From assembly GCF_000314795.2 (NCBI RefSeq), contig NZ_KB373314.1:1-64000 (forward strand): a DNA stretch of 64,000 nt, written 5' to 3'. Positions 15,400 through 24,883 of the stretch are shown here, in pieces. The notes beneath the pieces were generated by a model, which did not search any database, was not told the DNA's origin, and worked only from the letters and a program-made list of their open reading frames with translations. The stretch is from Streptococcus sp. F0442. Its GTDB lineage: Bacteria > Bacillota > Bacilli > Lactobacillales > Streptococcaceae. The translations under genes and the position numbers were made by a program. Each line of letters opens with the position of its first letter. Positions within the stretch are counted from its first letter, which is position 1.

Positions 15400-16254
15400 A
15401 TGCTAGGGGCAATAGTTGGAGACATTGTAGGTTCTGTTTACGAATGGGGCAATATTAAAACGAAAGACTTTCTATTATTTCGTGAGGATTGTTTTTTCAC
15501 TGATGATACGGTTATGACCTGTGCTGTTGCTGAAGCCATCATGAACGGTGGTCAGAAGGATGACTTTATTGATGCCATGAAAAAATATGGTAGGATGTAT
15601 CCCGATGCAGGTTACGGTGCAAGATTTGGGAATTGGGTTGATGGCGACGATCGAGAACCCTATAATAGCTTTGGAAATGGCTCAGCAATGCGTGTTTCTC
15701 CATGTGCCTGGACCATGGATTGTAGTTTCTGTGCACGAACGGGAGCCTGGCCGTCCAGAAGAGCAGTTGCACGACTTTCTGCAGAGGTGACTCATAACCA
15801 TCCAGAGGGGGTCAAAGGAGCTATGGCGACGTCTGATGCTATCTTTATGTGTCGTTATTACTTTGGAGGTTACAGTGGCGACTATGGAAAACCGATCAAC
15901 GATAATCCTACAGAGTGTAAGAGACTCATCAAGGAACACATAGAACAAGAGTATGGATATAATCTTTCTCAAACACTAGATGAAATTCGTCCTACTTATC
16001 GTTTTAATGAAACTTGCCAGAATACGGTACCTCAGGCCATCATTGCCTTTCTTGAAAGTACAGATTTTGAAGATGCTATTCGAAATGCGATTTCTCTTGG
16101 TGGGGATAGTGATACTCTTGCTGCTATCACAGGAAGTATCGCCGAAGCAGCTTATGGAATCCCTGATTGGATCAAAGACAAGGCCTATAGCTATCTCGAT
16201 GAGCCTTTGAAAGATGTGCTCAGACGATGGGAAGAAACGGTTGAAATAAAATAA
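15400..16254 (+). CDS. ADP-ribosylglycohydrolase (DraG/ARH family)
   Basis: A 284-residue all-helical hydrolase that removes ADP-ribose from proteins or other acceptors. Both binuclear-metal motifs are present: FFTDDTVMT near residue 31 and LGGDSDTLAAITG near 232-243, together with GAIVGDIVGS at the N-terminus. No ADP-ribosyltransferase gene lies alongside, so it may counter incoming toxins or phage enzymes or recycle nucleotides. The family's usual length is about 280-330 residues, so it is complete. AAGGAG lies 11 nt upstream. Confidence 0.88.
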   Translation: MLGAIVGDIVGSVYEWGNIKTKDFLLFREDCFFTDDTVMTCAVAEAIMNGGQKDDFIDAMKKYGRMYPDAGYGARFGNWVDGDDREPYNSFGNGSAMRVSPCAWTMDCSFCARTGAWPSRRAVARLSAEVTHNHPEGVKGAMATSDAIFMCRYYFGGYSGDYGKPINDNPTECKRLIKEHIEQEYGYNLSQTLDEIRPTYRFNETCQNTVPQAIIAFLESTDFEDAIRNAISLGGDSDTLAAITGSIAEAAYGIPDWIKDKAYSYLDEPLKDVLRRWEETVEIK

Positions 16255-16300
16255 TAGATAGGCGTTATGCAGACCGATACTGAATGACGGAGGGTTATCG

Positions 16301-16717
16301 ATGGTTATATTGGAATTGTATCAAGGTGATTATAAAAAAGATTTAGTCGTGTTTGATTCTTTAGAAGAGGGAAGAGTCTTTGTAGCGCAAATCCCGGGAT
16401 ATACTTTAGAAAAAGAAGATAGTTTTGATGTGGAGTATTTTAATCCAAAAAATCTACCGGCTATCACTTTGAAATTGGATGAACTCGACTTGACTAGTCG
16501 ACTTGATGTTCCACGTGTTCAAGAAACTTTCAAAAAGCATCTATGGTCAATCCCACCATCAAATACAAGTGATGTCACTCAATTATGGTATGGATTACAG
16601 TGGTCAAGTAACAGTGACTCTCTATTTTGGAATGAGTATTATAGTCTTATCCGTCTAGATGAAAATTATTTGATGACTGATTTTAAACTAGCTGCCAAAG
16701 TAGCGCGTGATGAGTAA
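16301..16717 (+). CDS. Unknown protein, shares N-domain with 9067-9594
   Basis: A 138-residue protein. The first ~50 residues (KKDLVVFDSLEEGRVFVAQIPGYTLEK... to KNLP) match the protein at 9067, including an identical stretch of 28 bases coding VAQIPGYTL; the remaining ~85 residues are unrelated and aromatic-rich (LWYGLQWSSNSDSLFWNEYYSL). This is a common head with a different tail. GGAGGGT stands upstream. I recognise no family for either half. Confidence 0.7.
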   Translation: MVILELYQGDYKKDLVVFDSLEEGRVFVAQIPGYTLEKEDSFDVEYFNPKNLPAITLKLDELDLTSRLDVPRVQETFKKHLWSIPPSNTSDVTQLWYGLQWSSNSDSLFWNEYYSLIRLDENYLMTDFKLAAKVARDE

Positions 16718-16770
16718 ATACGATTTTGAATAGTTGAATTTGCTTATGCCCATCTAAAGGAATTAATTTA

Positions 16771-16847
16771 TTTAGTTCGTTTTTTTGTTTTTGATTTAAA
16801 TTTAAAACGATTTCTATTTCTGGGTTGAATAAATTACACGAACTAAA
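16771..16847. other. Inverted repeat in the pre-speA gap
   Basis: TTTAGTTCG (16771-16779) and CGAACTAAA (16839-16847) are perfect complements around an AT-rich, T-rich centre. It may terminate the upstream operon or be a protein site. Nothing else is visible in 16718-16880. Confidence 0.35.
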
Positions 16848-16881
16848 TATTAAATGGTTTTAAAAAAAGTTCGAAAAATAC

Positions 16882-16910
16882 TTTACAAGTCTCTGAAAAC
16901 ATGATATATT
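16882..16910 (+). promoter_or_regulatory. Promoter of the speA leader/operon
   Basis: TTTACA (16882-16887) and TATATT (16905-16910) are spaced by exactly 17 bp. Transcription would begin near 16917 and produce a ~400-nt leader before speA. Confidence 0.7.
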
Positions 16911-16916
16911 GATGAA

Positions 16917-17247
16917 GCTTAGAAAATGAGATGATGTTTTCTAGCAAATATAAACCCGAGTAAAAAATGCCTACGGACAGGCAGGGTTGAATGCCGAAGC
17001 GTGGTTGAAAAGCCACATTATTGATAGGGTTAAAAGCCTACTTTTATAAGTTGATGTTAGGACATTAGTTCTAATTCGTATACATTTGTTAGTGTGGTGA
17101 AAGCACACGTCATCTTGTGAAACGATCAATAAAGTACGTAATATTTGCTACTAGAGAGTTAGGAAACATCAGGAACAGACATACTCAAAAGAAACAAGCA
17201 TAAACACGTCAGTAGATTGTAGAGCAGGTGCCAACCTGCTCTTTTTT
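16917..17247 (+). ncRNA. Structured leader or small RNA upstream of speA
   Basis: The segment begins at the predicted transcription start and ends in a perfect terminator, AGAGCAGGT-GCCA-ACCTGCTCT plus T6 (17221-17247). In between are several hairpins: GCTTAGAAAA/TTTTCTAGC (16917-16945), GCCT-ACGGAC-AGGC (16969-16982), GTGGTT-GAAA-AGCCAC (with a GNRA loop) and GTGTG/CACAC. No coding frame fits. I do not recognise it as tmRNA, RNase P RNA or any riboswitch class I know. It could be an attenuator for the polyamine operon or an independent small RNA. Confidence 0.6.
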
Positions 17248-17316
17248 CATAAGTTTCCTATAACACCTGATTTTAGCTCAGGTGTAGAAAATAAAGTAAA
17301 GGAGTATGTCTTCATA

Positions 17317-18771
17317 ATGTTAAATCAGAACCAAGCTCCCATTTATGAGGGGTTAGTTAAGTTACGAAAGAAAAGGATTGTTCCTTTCGATGTACCAGGT
17401 CATAAGCGTGGCCGTGGGAATCCAGAGTTAGTTGAACTTTTAGGGGAAAAATGCGTTGGTATTGATGTCAATTCTATGAAGCCCTTGGACAATCTTGGGC
17501 ATCCTATTTCGATTATCAGAGATGCAGAAGAGCTAGCAGCAGAGGCTTTTGGAGCTGCCCATGCCTTTTTAATGATTGGCGGGACAACCTCATCCGTGCA
17601 AACCATGATTCTTTCCACCTGTAAAGCAGGTGATAAAATCATCCTACCACGAAATGTCCATAAATCAGCCATCAATGCACTCGTTTTATGTGGAGCTATT
17701 CCCATCTATATCGAGATGAGTGTGGATCCCAAAATCGGTATTGCTTTGGGGCTTGAAAATGATCGTGTGGCACAAGCTATTAAGGACCATCCGGATGCCA
17801 AGGCTATCTTAATCAACAATCCTACCTACTATGGGATTTGTTCAGACTTAAAGGGGCTAACAGAGATGGCTCACGCTGCAGGAATGAAAGTCTTAGTAGA
17901 CGAGGCACACGGTGCTCATCTCCACTTTACAGATAAACTTCCTCTATCTGCTATGGACGCTGGAGCAGATATGTCAGCCGTATCTATGCATAAGTCTGGT
18001 GGCAGCTTGACTCAAAGTTCGCTTCTTTTAGTTGGCGATCAGATGAATCCTGAGTACGTGCGTCAAATCATTAACCTGACCCAATCAACATCAGCATCCT
18101 ATTTGTTAATGTCTAGTTTGGATATTTCACGCCGCAATTTGGCCCTTCGTGGTAAAGAGTCATTTGAGAAGGTCATTGAGCTATCTGAGTACGCTCGTCG
18201 TGAAATCAATGCCATCGGTGGCTACTATGCCTACTCAAAAGAGCTAGTAGATGGTGTATCGGTTTGTGATTTTGATGTAACCAAGCTGTCAGTTTACACT
18301 CAGGGTATTGGTCTAACAGGGATTGAAGTTTATGATCTCTTACGGGATGAATATGACATTCAAATTGAGTTTGGTGATATTGGCAATATCTTGGCCTACA
18401 TTTCGATTGGTGACCGTATCCAAGACATTGAACGCTTGGTTGGTGCTCTAGCTGATATCAAGAGACTATACTCACGAGATGGGAAGGACTTGATCGCTGG
18501 CGAATATATCCAACCAGAGTTGGTGCTATCTCCACAGGAAGCCTTCTACTCAGAGAGAAGAAGCTTAACCTTGGACGAGTCCGTTGGACAAGTCTGTGGG
18601 GAATTTGTCATGTGTTACCCTCCTGGGATTCCTATCCTAGCACCTGGTGAACGAATTACACAAGGTCTTGTCGATTATATCCAATTCGCAAAAGAACGTG
18701 GTTGTTCCCTCCAAGGAACGGAAGATCCAGAGGTTAATCATATCAACGTTATTAAGAGAAAGGAGAACTAG
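17317..18771 (+). CDS. speA: Arginine decarboxylase (Orn/Lys/Arg decarboxylase family)
   Basis: A 484-residue PLP-dependent fold-I decarboxylase, expected to convert arginine to agmatine, the first step of this pathway. The PLP lysine is K226 in SMHKSGGSLTQSS, and the aspartate binding the pyridine nitrogen is in VLVDEAHGAH (near 194-203). It has the short bacterial architecture (about 480 residues) without the wing domain. AAGGAG is upstream. It heads a six-gene operon whose later genes use agmatine. Lysine or ornithine as substrate cannot be excluded from sequence, but agmatine enzymes downstream argue for arginine. Confidence 0.93.
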   Translation: MLNQNQAPIYEGLVKLRKKRIVPFDVPGHKRGRGNPELVELLGEKCVGIDVNSMKPLDNLGHPISIIRDAEELAAEAFGAAHAFLMIGGTTSSVQTMILSTCKAGDKIILPRNVHKSAINALVLCGAIPIYIEMSVDPKIGIALGLENDRVAQAIKDHPDAKAILINNPTYYGICSDLKGLTEMAHAAGMKVLVDEAHGAHLHFTDKLPLSAMDAGADMSAVSMHKSGGSLTQSSLLLVGDQMNPEYVRQIINLTQSTSASYLLMSSLDISRRNLALRGKESFEKVIELSEYARREINAIGGYYAYSKELVDGVSVCDFDVTKLSVYTQGIGLTGIEVYDLLRDEYDIQIEFGDIGNILAYISIGDRIQDIERLVGALADIKRLYSRDGKDLIAGEYIQPELVLSPQEAFYSERRSLTLDESVGQVCGEFVMCYPPGIPILAPGERITQGLVDYIQFAKERGCSLQGTEDPEVNHINVIKRKEN

Positions 18772-19632
18772 ATGGATTTATGGTTTTCTGAAGTTCATAC
18801 TCCAGATGTGAAATTATCATTGAGAACTGCCAAACAACTCTATGCTGGAAAAAGTGAATGGCAGGATATAGAAGTATTAGATACACCAGCTTTTGGGAAA
18901 ATACTGATTTTAAATGGGCATGTCTTGTTTTCAGATGCAGATGACTTTGTCTACAACGAAATGACAGTTCACGTTCCTATGGCTGTCCATCCCAATCCAA
19001 AGAAAGTCTTGGTTATTGGGGGTGGTGACGGTGGTGTTGCCCAAGTATTAACACTCTATCCAGAATTGGAACAAATCGATATCGTGGAACCAGATGAGAT
19101 GCTGGTTGAGGTTTGTCGAGAATATTTTCCAGATTTTGCTGCTGGGCTAGATGATCCTCGTGTTACTATTTACTACCAAAATGGACTAAGGTTTTTGAGA
19201 AACTGTGAAAATGATTACGACATTATCATTAACGATGCGACCGATCCATTTGGCCATACGGAAGGGCTCTTTACCAAGGAATTTTACGGCAATAGTTACA
19301 GAGCCTTGAAAGAGGACGGAATCATGATTTATCAGCATGGTAGTCCCTTCTTTGACGAAGATGAGTCAGCTTGTCGAAGCATGCACCGTAAGGTTAATCA
19401 AGCCTTTCCAATCAGTCGAGTTTATCAGGCCCATATCCCTACCAGTCCTGCAGGCTATTGGTTATTTGGGTTTGCATCTAAAAAATACCACCCTGTCAAA
19501 GATTTTGACAAGGAAGGCTGGAAAAAACGCCAGCTTTTCACAGAATACTACACTGCAAACCTACATATTGGTGCCTTTATGTTGCCTAAGTATGTAGAAG
19601 ACATTTTAGAAGAAGAGGAAGGAAGAAAATGA
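18772..19632 (+). CDS. speE: Spermidine synthase
   Basis: A 286-residue aminopropyltransferase that joins putrescine and decarboxylated S-adenosylmethionine to give spermidine. The SAM-type nucleotide motif VIGGGDGGVAQ lies near 81-91, and the catalytic-site region NDATDPFGHTEGLF near 153-166. It begins 1 nt after the stop of speA. The presence of SpeE beside the carboxynorspermidine genes is typical of the pneumococcal operon; I see no S-adenosylmethionine decarboxylase gene in the window. Confidence 0.93.
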   Translation: MDLWFSEVHTPDVKLSLRTAKQLYAGKSEWQDIEVLDTPAFGKILILNGHVLFSDADDFVYNEMTVHVPMAVHPNPKKVLVIGGGDGGVAQVLTLYPELEQIDIVEPDEMLVEVCREYFPDFAAGLDDPRVTIYYQNGLRFLRNCENDYDIIINDATDPFGHTEGLFTKEFYGNSYRALKEDGIMIYQHGSPFFDEDESACRSMHRKVNQAFPISRVYQAHIPTSPAGYWLFGFASKKYHPVKDFDKEGWKKRQLFTEYYTANLHIGAFMLPKYVEDILEEEEGRK

Positions 19633-20888
19633 GTCGTTTATTAGTTATCGGATGTGGGGGCGTTGCCCAGGTTGCTATTTCAAAGATTTGTCAAGACAGC
19701 GAAACTTTTAAAGAGATTATGATTGCAAGCCGTACCAAGTCAAAATGTGATGACTTGAAGGCTAAATTAGAAGGCAAAACAAATACTAAGATTGAGACAG
19801 CTGCTCTTGATGCTGACAAGGTAGAAGAAGTGATTGCCTTGATTGAAAGCTACAAACCAGAAGCTGTTTTGAACGTAGCTCTACCATACCAAGATTTGAC
19901 TATTATGGATGCTTGTTTGGCAACAGGTGTCCACTATATCGATACTGCCAACTATGAGGCTGAGGACACAGAAGACCCTGAATGGCGTGCTATTTATGAG
20001 AAACGTTGTAAGGAACTTGGTTTTACAGCTTACTTTGACTACTCATGGCAATGGGCTTACCAAGAGAAATTCAAGGAAGCAGGTCTGACTGCCTTGCTTG
20101 GATCTGGTTTTGATCCAGGGGTAACCAGCGTCTTTTCAGCTTATGCACTCAAACATTACTTTGACGAAATCCACTATATCGATATTTTAGACTGTAATGG
20201 TGGTGACCACGGTTATCCATTTGCGACAAACTTTAACCCAGAAATCAATCTACGTGAGGTTTCTGCACCAGGTTCTTACTGGGAAGATGGAAAATGGGTA
20301 GAAGTCGAAGCCATGTCTATCAAATGTGAGTATGATTTCCCTCAAGTTGGTCAAAAAGACATGTATCTCCTCCACCATGAAGAAATCGAATCATTAGCAA
20401 AGAACATTCCAGGAGTTAAACGGATTCGTTTCTTCATGACTTTTGGTCAATCTTATCTAACGCACATGAAATGCTTGGAAAACGTTGGGCTTCTTCGTAC
20501 AGATGCAATTAATTTTAACGGACAAGAAATCGTACCAATCCAATTCTTGAAAGCCTTGCTCCCAGATCCTGCCAGCCTTGGCCCACGTACTGTTGGTAAA
20601 ACTAATATTGGATGTATCTTTACAGGTGTCAAAGATGGCGTTGAAAAGACCATCTACATCTACAATGTTTGCGACCATCAAGAATGTTACGCAGAAGTTG
20701 GTTCACAAGCCATTTCTTACACAACAGGTGTTCCAGCTATGATTGGGACAAAATTAGTGATGGATGGCACTTGGAAACAACCAGGAGTTTATAACCTTGA
20801 AGAGTTGGATCCAGACCCATTCATGGAAGATTTGAATAAATACGGTTTGCCATGGGTTGTGGTAGAAAATCCACAAATGGTGGACTAA
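19629..20888 (+). CDS. LYS9: Carboxy(nor)spermidine dehydrogenase (saccharopine dehydrogenase-like)
   Basis: A 419-residue NAD(P)H enzyme of the saccharopine dehydrogenase family. The Rossmann motif VIGCGGVAQVAIS is at residues 5-17. In polyamine operons the family condenses aspartate semialdehyde with putrescine or diaminopropane to give carboxyspermidine or carboxynorspermidine. The start overlaps the speE stop by 4 nt (ATGA). The next gene encodes the matching decarboxylase, which strongly supports this role over lysine metabolism. Confidence 0.9.
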   Translation: MSRLLVIGCGGVAQVAISKICQDSETFKEIMIASRTKSKCDDLKAKLEGKTNTKIETAALDADKVEEVIALIESYKPEAVLNVALPYQDLTIMDACLATGVHYIDTANYEAEDTEDPEWRAIYEKRCKELGFTAYFDYSWQWAYQEKFKEAGLTALLGSGFDPGVTSVFSAYALKHYFDEIHYIDILDCNGGDHGYPFATNFNPEINLREVSAPGSYWEDGKWVEVEAMSIKCEYDFPQVGQKDMYLLHHEEIESLAKNIPGVKRIRFFMTFGQSYLTHMKCLENVGLLRTDAINFNGQEIVPIQFLKALLPDPASLGPRTVGKTNIGCIFTGVKDGVEKTIYIYNVCDHQECYAEVGSQAISYTTGVPAMIGTKLVMDGTWKQPGVYNLEELDPDPFMEDLNKYGLPWVVVENPQMVD

Positions 20889-22015
20889 TGAAGTTAGAAC
20901 AAGTACCAACACCTTCTTATATCATTGACTTAGGAAAATTAGAAGAGAATTGCCGCATTTTACAAGAGGTTCAAGAAAAAACTGGCTGTAAGGTTCTACT
21001 GGCTCAAAAGGCTTATTCCCTCTATAAAACCTATCCTTTGATTAGTCAGTATCTGTCAGGTACGACGGCTAGTGGACTCTATGAGGCTAAGTTAGCTAGA
21101 GAAGAGTTCCCTGGGGAAGTCCATGTTTTTGCGCCAGCTTTCAAGGAATCAGATATGGAAGAGTTGCTTAAAATATCTGATCATATTGTCTTTAACTCAG
21201 AGAGACAATTACGAAAATATGGTCAACGTTGTCGTGAAGCTGGTATCAGTGTCGGTCTACGCCTCAATCCTAAATGTTCAACGCAGGGTGACCACGCGCT
21301 TTATGATCCTTGTGCTCCTGGCTCTCGTTTTGGAGTGACTTCAGACAAGATACCTAGTGATTTGCTGGACTTGGTTGACGGGCTTCATTTTCATACTCTT
21401 TGTGAGCAGGGGGCAGATGATTTAGAGACAACCTTGAAAGCAGTAGAAGAGCAGTTTGGAGCCTATTTGCATCAAGTTAAATGGCTCAATATGGGTGGTG
21501 GTCATCATATTACGAGAGATGACTATGATGTGGACTTACTGATTTCTGAGATTAAACGCATTCGAGAAACTTATAACCTTGACATCTATATCGAGCCAGG
21601 AGAAGCTATTGCCCTTAATGCGGGCTATCTAGCGACAGAAGTCTTAGATATTGTTGAAAACGGGATTGAGACCTTGGTGTTAGATGCTTCAGCAAGCTGC
21701 CATATGCCAGATGTTCTTGAGATGCCTTATCGCCCTCCATTGAGAGATGGTTTTGAAGCGCAAGAAAAACCTTATACTTATAGACTCTCTTCAAATACTT
21801 GCCTGACAGGGGATATCATTGGGGATTACAGCTTTGAAAAACCGATTGAAATCGGTGATCGCCTCTATTTTGAAGACATGGCTATTTACTCCTTTGTCAA
21901 AAATAATACCTTTAACGGCATTGGGCTTCCAAGTTTGTATCTCATGGATAAAGAGGGTGAGTGCAGTCTAGTCAAAGCATTTGGCTACCAAGACTTTAAG
22001 GAGAGATTATCATGA
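20888..22015 (+). CDS. nspC: Carboxynorspermidine decarboxylase
   Basis: A 375-residue PLP enzyme of the alanine-racemase-fold (fold III) decarboxylases. The PLP lysine is K41 in VLLAQKAYS; the substrate-side motif [14 protein letters not shown] lies near 238-251 and [14 protein letters not shown] near 275. It decarboxylates carboxyspermidine/carboxynorspermidine to spermidine/norspermidine. The start is the ATG at 20888, sharing TAATG with the stop of the previous gene; the upstream in-frame ATG lies inside LYS9. The stop overlaps aguA. Confidence 0.92.
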   Translation: MKLEQVPTPSYIIDLGKLEENCRILQEVQEKTGCKVLLAQKAYSLYKTYPLISQYLSGTTASGLYEAKLAREEFPGEVHVFAPAFKESDMEELLKISDHIVFNSERQLRKYGQRCREAGISVGLRLNPKCSTQGDHALYDPCAPGSRFGVTSDKIPSDLLDLVDGLHFHTLCEQGADDLETTLKAVEEQFGAYLHQVKWLNMGGGHHITRDDYDVDLLISEIKRIRETYNLDIYIEPGEAIALNAGYLATEVLDIVENGIETLVLDASASCHMPDVLEMPYRPPLRDGFEAQEKPYTYRLSSNTCLTGDIIGDYSFEKPIEIGDRLYFEDMAIYSFVKNNTFNGIGLPSLYLMDKEGECSLVKAFGYQDFKERLS

Positions 22016-23097
22016 TGGATAGCCCAAAGAAATTAGGTTACCGGATGCCTGCAGAGTATGAACCCCATCATGGGACTCTCATGATATGGCCTACTCGACC
22101 AGGTTCTTGGCCTTTTCAAGGAAAGGCTGCTAAAGCAGCTTTCAGCAAGATTATCAAAACGATTGCTCAGGGGGAAACAGTCTACCTTTTGGTTGAGGAG
22201 GACTATCTATCTGAAGCGCAATCCTATCTAGGAGACCAGGTTGTTTATTTAGATATTCCGACAAATGATGCCTGGGCTCGTGATACTGGTCCAACTATTC
22301 TCCTCAATGATCAAAGGGAAAAGTTAGCGGTAGATTGGTCTTTCAATGCCTGGGGTGGTGCTGTTGATGGTCTCTACCAAGACTATGAAGCAGATGACCA
22401 AGTAGCTAGTCGTTTTGCTGAGGAGTTGGAAATACCTGTTTACGATGCCAAACCTTTTGTACTGGAAGGTGGAGCTATACATAGTGACGGTCAAGGAACT
22501 ATACTTGTGACTGAAAGTTGTTTGCTTAGTCCTGGTCGCAATCCCCAGCTGACTAAAGAAGAGATTGAAAAGACCTTACTAGAGAGCCTTGGTGCCGAAA
22601 AAGTCATTTGGTTTCCTTATGGTATTTATCAAGACGAAACAAATGAACACGTCGACAATGTTGCAGCCTTTGTTGGTCCTGCTGAGGTTGTTTTAGCTTG
22701 GACGGACGACCAAGACGATCCTCAGTATGCCATGTCTACAGAAGATCTAGCTCTTTTAGAGAAGGAAACCGATGCAAAAGGTCGAAGTTTCACTATTCAT
22801 AAACTTCCAATCCCAGCTATTCATCAAGTAGTGACGGAAGATGATTTGCCGGGCTATACTTATGAAGAAGGTGAAGAAGAACGCTATGCAGGTGAACGTT
22901 TAGCAGCTTCCTATGTGAATTTTTACATTGCTAATAAGTCTGTCTTGGTTCCACAATTTCGGGATGAAAACGACCAAGTGGCCTTGGATATTCTGAGCCA
23001 GTGTTTTCCAGACCGTGAAGTTGTCGGAATTCCTGCAAGAGATATTCTTTTAGGTGGTGGAAATATCCACTGTATTACCCAACAAATTCCAGAATAG
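22012..23097 (+). CDS. aguA: Agmatine deiminase
   Basis: A 361-residue guanidino-group hydrolase that turns agmatine into N-carbamoylputrescine and ammonia. The nucleophile cysteine is C354 in [21 protein letters not shown] near 89-97 and a NEHVDN histidine site near 210 complete the active site. Length is as usual for the family. The gene overlaps nspC by 4 nt (two adjacent ATGs, either could start). It continues the pathway from SpeA towards putrescine. Confidence 0.96.
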   Translation: MMDSPKKLGYRMPAEYEPHHGTLMIWPTRPGSWPFQGKAAKAAFSKIIKTIAQGETVYLLVEEDYLSEAQSYLGDQVVYLDIPTNDAWARDTGPTILLNDQREKLAVDWSFNAWGGAVDGLYQDYEADDQVASRFAEELEIPVYDAKPFVLEGGAIHSDGQGTILVTESCLLSPGRNPQLTKEEIEKTLLESLGAEKVIWFPYGIYQDETNEHVDNVAAFVGPAEVVLAWTDDQDDPQYAMSTEDLALLEKETDAKGRSFTIHKLPIPAIHQVVTEDDLPGYTYEEGEEERYAGERLAASYVNFYIANKSVLVPQFRDENDQVALDILSQCFPDREVVGIPARDILLGGGNIHCITQQIPE

Positions 23098-23106
23098 GAG
23101 AAAAAG

Positions 23107-23982
23107 ATGAGAAATGTAACGGTTGCAGCTATTCAGATGCAATGCGCTAAGGATGTGGAAACCAATATCCAAACAGCTGAACGCTTAGTTCGACAAGCTG
23201 CAGACAAAGGAGCCCAAATTATTCTCTTGCCTGAATTATTTGAACGTCCCTATTTCTGTCAGGAACGTCAGTATGACTACTACCAGTATGCCCAGTCGGT
23301 GACAGAAAATACGGCTATTCAGCATTTTAAAGTGATTGCCAAGGAACTAAAGGTCGTTTTACCGATCAGTTTCTATGAAAAAGATGGTAATGTATTATAC
23401 AATTCCATTGCTGTCATTGATGCAGATGGAGAAGTACTAGGCGTTTATCGGAAGACACACATACCAGATGACCATTATTATCAAGAAAAATTCTTCTTTA
23501 CTCCTGGAAACACAGGTTTCAAGGTCTGGGATACTCGCTATGCCAAGATTGGTATTGGCATTTGTTGGGATCAGTGGTTCCCAGAAACAGCCCGTTGCCT
23601 GGCACTAAATGGCGCAGAATTGCTCTTTTATCCAACAGCCATTGGTTCAGAGCCTATTTTGGATACAGATAGTTGTGGTCATTGGCAACGTACCATGCAA
23701 GGACACGCAGCAGCAAATATTGTACCAGTTATTGCAGCCAATCGTTATGGTTTAGAAGAAGTCACTCCTTGTGAGGAAAATAGGGGGCAAAGTTCTAGTC
23801 TTAATTTCTACGGTTCATCCTTTATGACTGATGAAACAGGAGCTATTTTAAGTCAAGCAGAACGACAAGGCGAATCTATCTTGTTAACTACTTATGACCT
23901 TGACAAGGGAGCGAATGAGCGCCTGAATTGGGGTCTCTTTAGAGACAGAAGACCAGATATGTATAAAGATATTGTCAGATGA
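23107..23982 (+). CDS. aguB: N-carbamoylputrescine amidase
   Basis: A 291-residue nitrilase-superfamily amidase that converts N-carbamoylputrescine to putrescine, CO2 and ammonia. The Glu-Lys-Cys triad is visible: E in LPELFERPYF, K in YRKTHIPDD and C in GIGICWDQWFPE. AGGAG is 5 nt upstream of the ATG. It is the last gene of the polyamine operon and is followed at once by a terminator. Confidence 0.96.
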   Translation: MRNVTVAAIQMQCAKDVETNIQTAERLVRQAADKGAQIILLPELFERPYFCQERQYDYYQYAQSVTENTAIQHFKVIAKELKVVLPISFYEKDGNVLYNSIAVIDADGEVLGVYRKTHIPDDHYYQEKFFFTPGNTGFKVWDTRYAKIGIGICWDQWFPETARCLALNGAELLFYPTAIGSEPILDTDSCGHWQRTMQGHAAANIVPVIAANRYGLEEVTPCEENRGQSSSLNFYGSSFMTDETGAILSQAERQGESILLTTYDLDKGANERLNWGLFRDRRPDMYKDIVR

Positions 23983-24092
23983 AAAAGCCTATCGTAGGCT
24001 TTTCTTTTTGGAAGTTCGTATAATAGGGGAAATAAGGAACTTCGTAAATATAAAACACAAGGTGATAGACAGAACAATCTATCACCTTTTTC
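23982..24092 (+). terminator. Two terminators behind aguB
   Basis: AAAAGCCTA-TCG-TAGGCTTTT (23982-24009) is followed by AAGGTGATAGA...TCTATCACCTTTTT (24059-24092). Both have T-runs. The second also has an A-rich 5' side. Confidence 0.8.
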
Positions 24093-24245
24093 AGTTTAAA
24101 ACTATTTGTCACCAGTTACGCACTCAGATTTCTTATCTCTTACAACTTTTATTTAGTGAAAGAAGAATCCATTTTTTACTTGATTCCCTTCTCCATCTTA
24201 TGGTAGTATGTATATACAAATCGTATGTACAAAGGAGAGGTAGAA

Positions 24246-24539
24246 ATGGCAAACACGAAAGCAGTGAATTTTCGGGCAGATGCGATATTTTACCAGAAAA
24301 CAAAAGAGGTGCTTGCAGATCAAAAAATTTCGGTGTCAGATGTCCTAAATGCAGCACTTCGAAAAATTGCCAACGGGACTGTGGATCCAGAAGAATTTGT
24401 TTCGAGTGATTTGCAGGACAAACAGTATCAAGTAGCCTTTGAGGACTTAAAAAAGGAGATTTTAGTGGGTCACCAGGAAATTGCTCAAGGAAAAGTTACT
24501 TCTGTAGACGATGTGAGAAAGGAATTTGGTCTTGACTAA
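24246..24539 (+). CDS. relB: RelB/DinJ-family antitoxin
   Basis: A 97-residue antitoxin with an N-terminal ribbon-helix-helix domain (TKAVNFRADAIFYQKTKEVL...ISVSDVLNAALRKIA) and an acidic C-terminal toxin-binding tail. It should neutralise the adjacent toxin and repress the shared promoter; GTATATAC and repeated GTATGTA sequences just upstream (about 24205-24232) are candidate operators. The ATG at 24246 has GGAGAGG upstream; an ATG seven codons earlier would swallow that site. Confidence 0.88.
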   Translation: MANTKAVNFRADAIFYQKTKEVLADQKISVSDVLNAALRKIANGTVDPEEFVSSDLQDKQYQVAFEDLKKEILVGHQEIAQGKVTSVDDVRKEFGLD

Positions 24540-24870
24540 GTTGAAACGTTATCAGGTCTTTCTTGCAGATCAGGCTAAGCAGGACTTGCGTGACATTCAC
24601 GACTATATTCTTGTGAATTTTTATAGCCAGCAAGCTGCAGACGGCAAAGTTGATTTGCTATTAAGTGCTCTTGAGACCCTAGAACTGTTTCCAGAAGCTT
24701 GTCCTCTGGTATCAAGCCGGGGCTATGGTGAGATGACGAATGATGGAAAACCCTATCGTTATATGCCAATAGAGAACTATCTCGCATTTTATTATATGGA
24801 GAAGCATAGGGTGTATGTTGCTCGTATCCTCAGTGCAAAGCAGGATTTGGTGAAAATTTTTTATAAGTAG
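24532..24870 (+). CDS. relE: RelE/ParE-family toxin
   Basis: A 112-residue RelE/ParE-fold toxin (YQVFLADQAKQDLRDIHDYI...) ending in the typical strand YVARILSAKQDLVKIFY. RelE members cut mRNA on the ribosome; ParE members inhibit gyrase; the target here is unknown. The best start is a TTG at 24532 with AAAGGAA 7 nt upstream, overlapping the antitoxin stop by 8 nt. A second in-frame TTG at 24541 is possible. Confidence 0.85.
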   Translation: MTKLKRYQVFLADQAKQDLRDIHDYILVNFYSQQAADGKVDLLLSALETLELFPEACPLVSSRGYGEMTNDGKPYRYMPIENYLAFYYMEKHRVYVARILSAKQDLVKIFYK

Positions 24871-24883
24871 GATGAGGACCCCC

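Noticed and set aside
15566-15972. Overlapping open frames inside the ADP-ribosylglycohydrolase gene on both strands
   Set aside because: They are shadows of a well-supported gene and show no ribosome sites or recognisable domains.
16969-16982. GCCT-ACGGAC-AGGC in the speA leader has an ANTAR-like loop (A1, G4)
   Set aside because: There is no second adjacent hairpin of the same type and the terminator is 240 nt away, so the two-hairpin switch is not formed.
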